NCBI GenBank assembly: GCA_944353735.1
Contig: CALVPU010000031.1
Location: forward strand, 1 to 5,620
Length of the DNA: 5,620 nt
Direction of reading: 5' to 3'
Source of the DNA: an uncultured Eubacteriales bacterium
GTDB taxonomy: Bacteria; Bacillota; Clostridia; Christensenellales; Aristaeellaceae
The first letter of the stretch is position 1, and each line of letters begins with the position of its first letter. Made by a program: the position numbers and the translations under genes. This document shows, piece by piece, positions 5,139-5,620 of the stretch. The notes beneath the pieces were generated by a model. It saw only the letters and a program-made list of their open reading frames with translations. It ran no database searches and was not told where the DNA came from.

Positions 5139-5230
5139 CTTTGCCGTGCCGCAGAGCGGCGGGAAGGGCTTCCGCGCCGCGAAACGGGCGCGCCGCATCA
5201 TGCCCGCGCGCGGGAACGCCTTTCCGGCGC
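5139..5230. other. Spacer between the palindrome and the recA stop
   Basis: GC-rich, 92 bases, with no gene seen. On the minus strand it is the 3' untranslated region of recA. It contains the short self-complementary run CCCGCGCGCGGG (5202-5213), without a T-run. Confidence 0.4.
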
Positions 5231-5620
5231 TCAGAGCTCGAACTCGTCGTCCAGGGATTCCTCGTCGTCGTCGCCGGCGGCGTCCTCGGAGGTCGCCATG
5301 TCCATGGGGATCTCGTTGGGGTTGGCGAGGAATTCGCCGCGCAGCTTCTTTTCGATCTCGTCGAACATCTCCGGATGCTCCTTGAGGTACTTGCGGGCGT
5401 TGTCGCGGCCCTGACCGATGCGCTCGCCGTCGTAGGAGTAGAACGCGCCGGACTTCTTGATCATGTCGTGCTCGACGGCGAGGTCGAGCAGCTCGCCCTC
5501 GCGGGAGATGCCCTCGCCGAAGAGCATGTCCACCACGCAGGTGCGGAACGGCGGCGCGACCTTGTTCTTGACGATCTTGATCTTCGTGCGGTTGCCGATG
5601 ATCTCGGTGCCGTTCTTGAT
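5231..5620 (-). CDS. recA: Recombinase RecA, C-terminal third (partial, 5' end outside window)
   Basis: RecA forms filaments on single-stranded DNA, carries out homologous strand exchange and triggers LexA self-cleavage in the SOS response. The visible 129 residues begin at IKNGTEIIGNRTKIKIVKNK and run through VAPPFRT, FGEGISREGELLDLAVEHD, KKSGAFYSYDGERIGQGRDN and ARKYLKEHPEMFDEIEKKLR. This is the end of the ATPase core, including the segment around the L2-following strands, and the small C-terminal domain. The last residues (EDAAGDDDEESLDDEFEL) form the acidic tail typical of RecA, which restrains DNA binding. The ATP-binding Walker motifs lie upstream of the window. The protein ends at TGA (complement of 5231-5233). 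It converges with the SH3b gene across a bidirectional terminator. Nothing looks broken in the visible part. Confidence 0.97.
   Translation of the reverse strand: MKNGTEIIGNRTKIKIVKNKVAPPFRTCVVDMLFGEGISREGELLDLAVEHDMIKKSGAFYSYDGERIGQGRDNARKYLKEHPEMFDEIEKKLRGEFLANPNEIPMDMATSEDAAGDDDEESLDDEFEL

Noticed and set aside
4953..5139. Firm call of a MITE with target duplication
   Set aside because: No matching direct duplication is visible on the two flanks, so mobility is kept only as a hypothesis.

Overview
The window comes from a GC-rich bacterium, probably a Firmicute (clostridial-type). Three points support this: strong AAGGAGG-type ribosome binding sites, three promoters with a perfect TATAAT -10 box, and a RecA C-terminus and SH3b-repeat protein of the kind common in that group. 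This placement is inference; no species can be named from the sequence alone.

Layout, left to right. The 3' end of a P-type cation ATPase gene (1-258, +) is followed by a hairpin terminator. A lower-GC intergenic stretch then holds a promoter for a short gene of unknown function (618-815, +; 65 aa). Behind that gene lies a chain of perfect hairpins ending in seven T's. A large non-coding, extremely GC-rich tract follows (about 930-2400). It holds two unrelated tandem repeat arrays: one of ~111 bp units (931-1651) and one of ~50-56 bp units (about 1945-2335). Next is a gene for an EutH-family ethanolamine transporter (2467-3567, +) with its own extended -10 promoter. A third array with a 64-bp period (3556 to about 3985) starts inside the last codons of that gene. 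After a sharp drop in GC comes a consensus promoter and a secreted or lipid-anchored protein with three SH3b repeats (4156-4914, +). The end of recA (5231-5620, -) converges on it.

The 316 bp between the SH3 gene and recA hold a nested inverted-repeat structure. Two almost identical GC palindromes lie outside, 23-bp arms lie inside them, and a bidirectional intrinsic terminator sits at the centre.

The genes do not form one pathway. Each + strand gene whose start is visible has its own promoter. The EutH gene has no other ethanolamine or microcompartment gene beside it in this window. The distinctive content is non-coding: about 1.5 kb of three different tandem arrays around eutH, plus two dense hairpin regions. 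The many long arginine/proline-rich open frames across the arrays are best explained by GC composition and repeat periodicity, not by genes.
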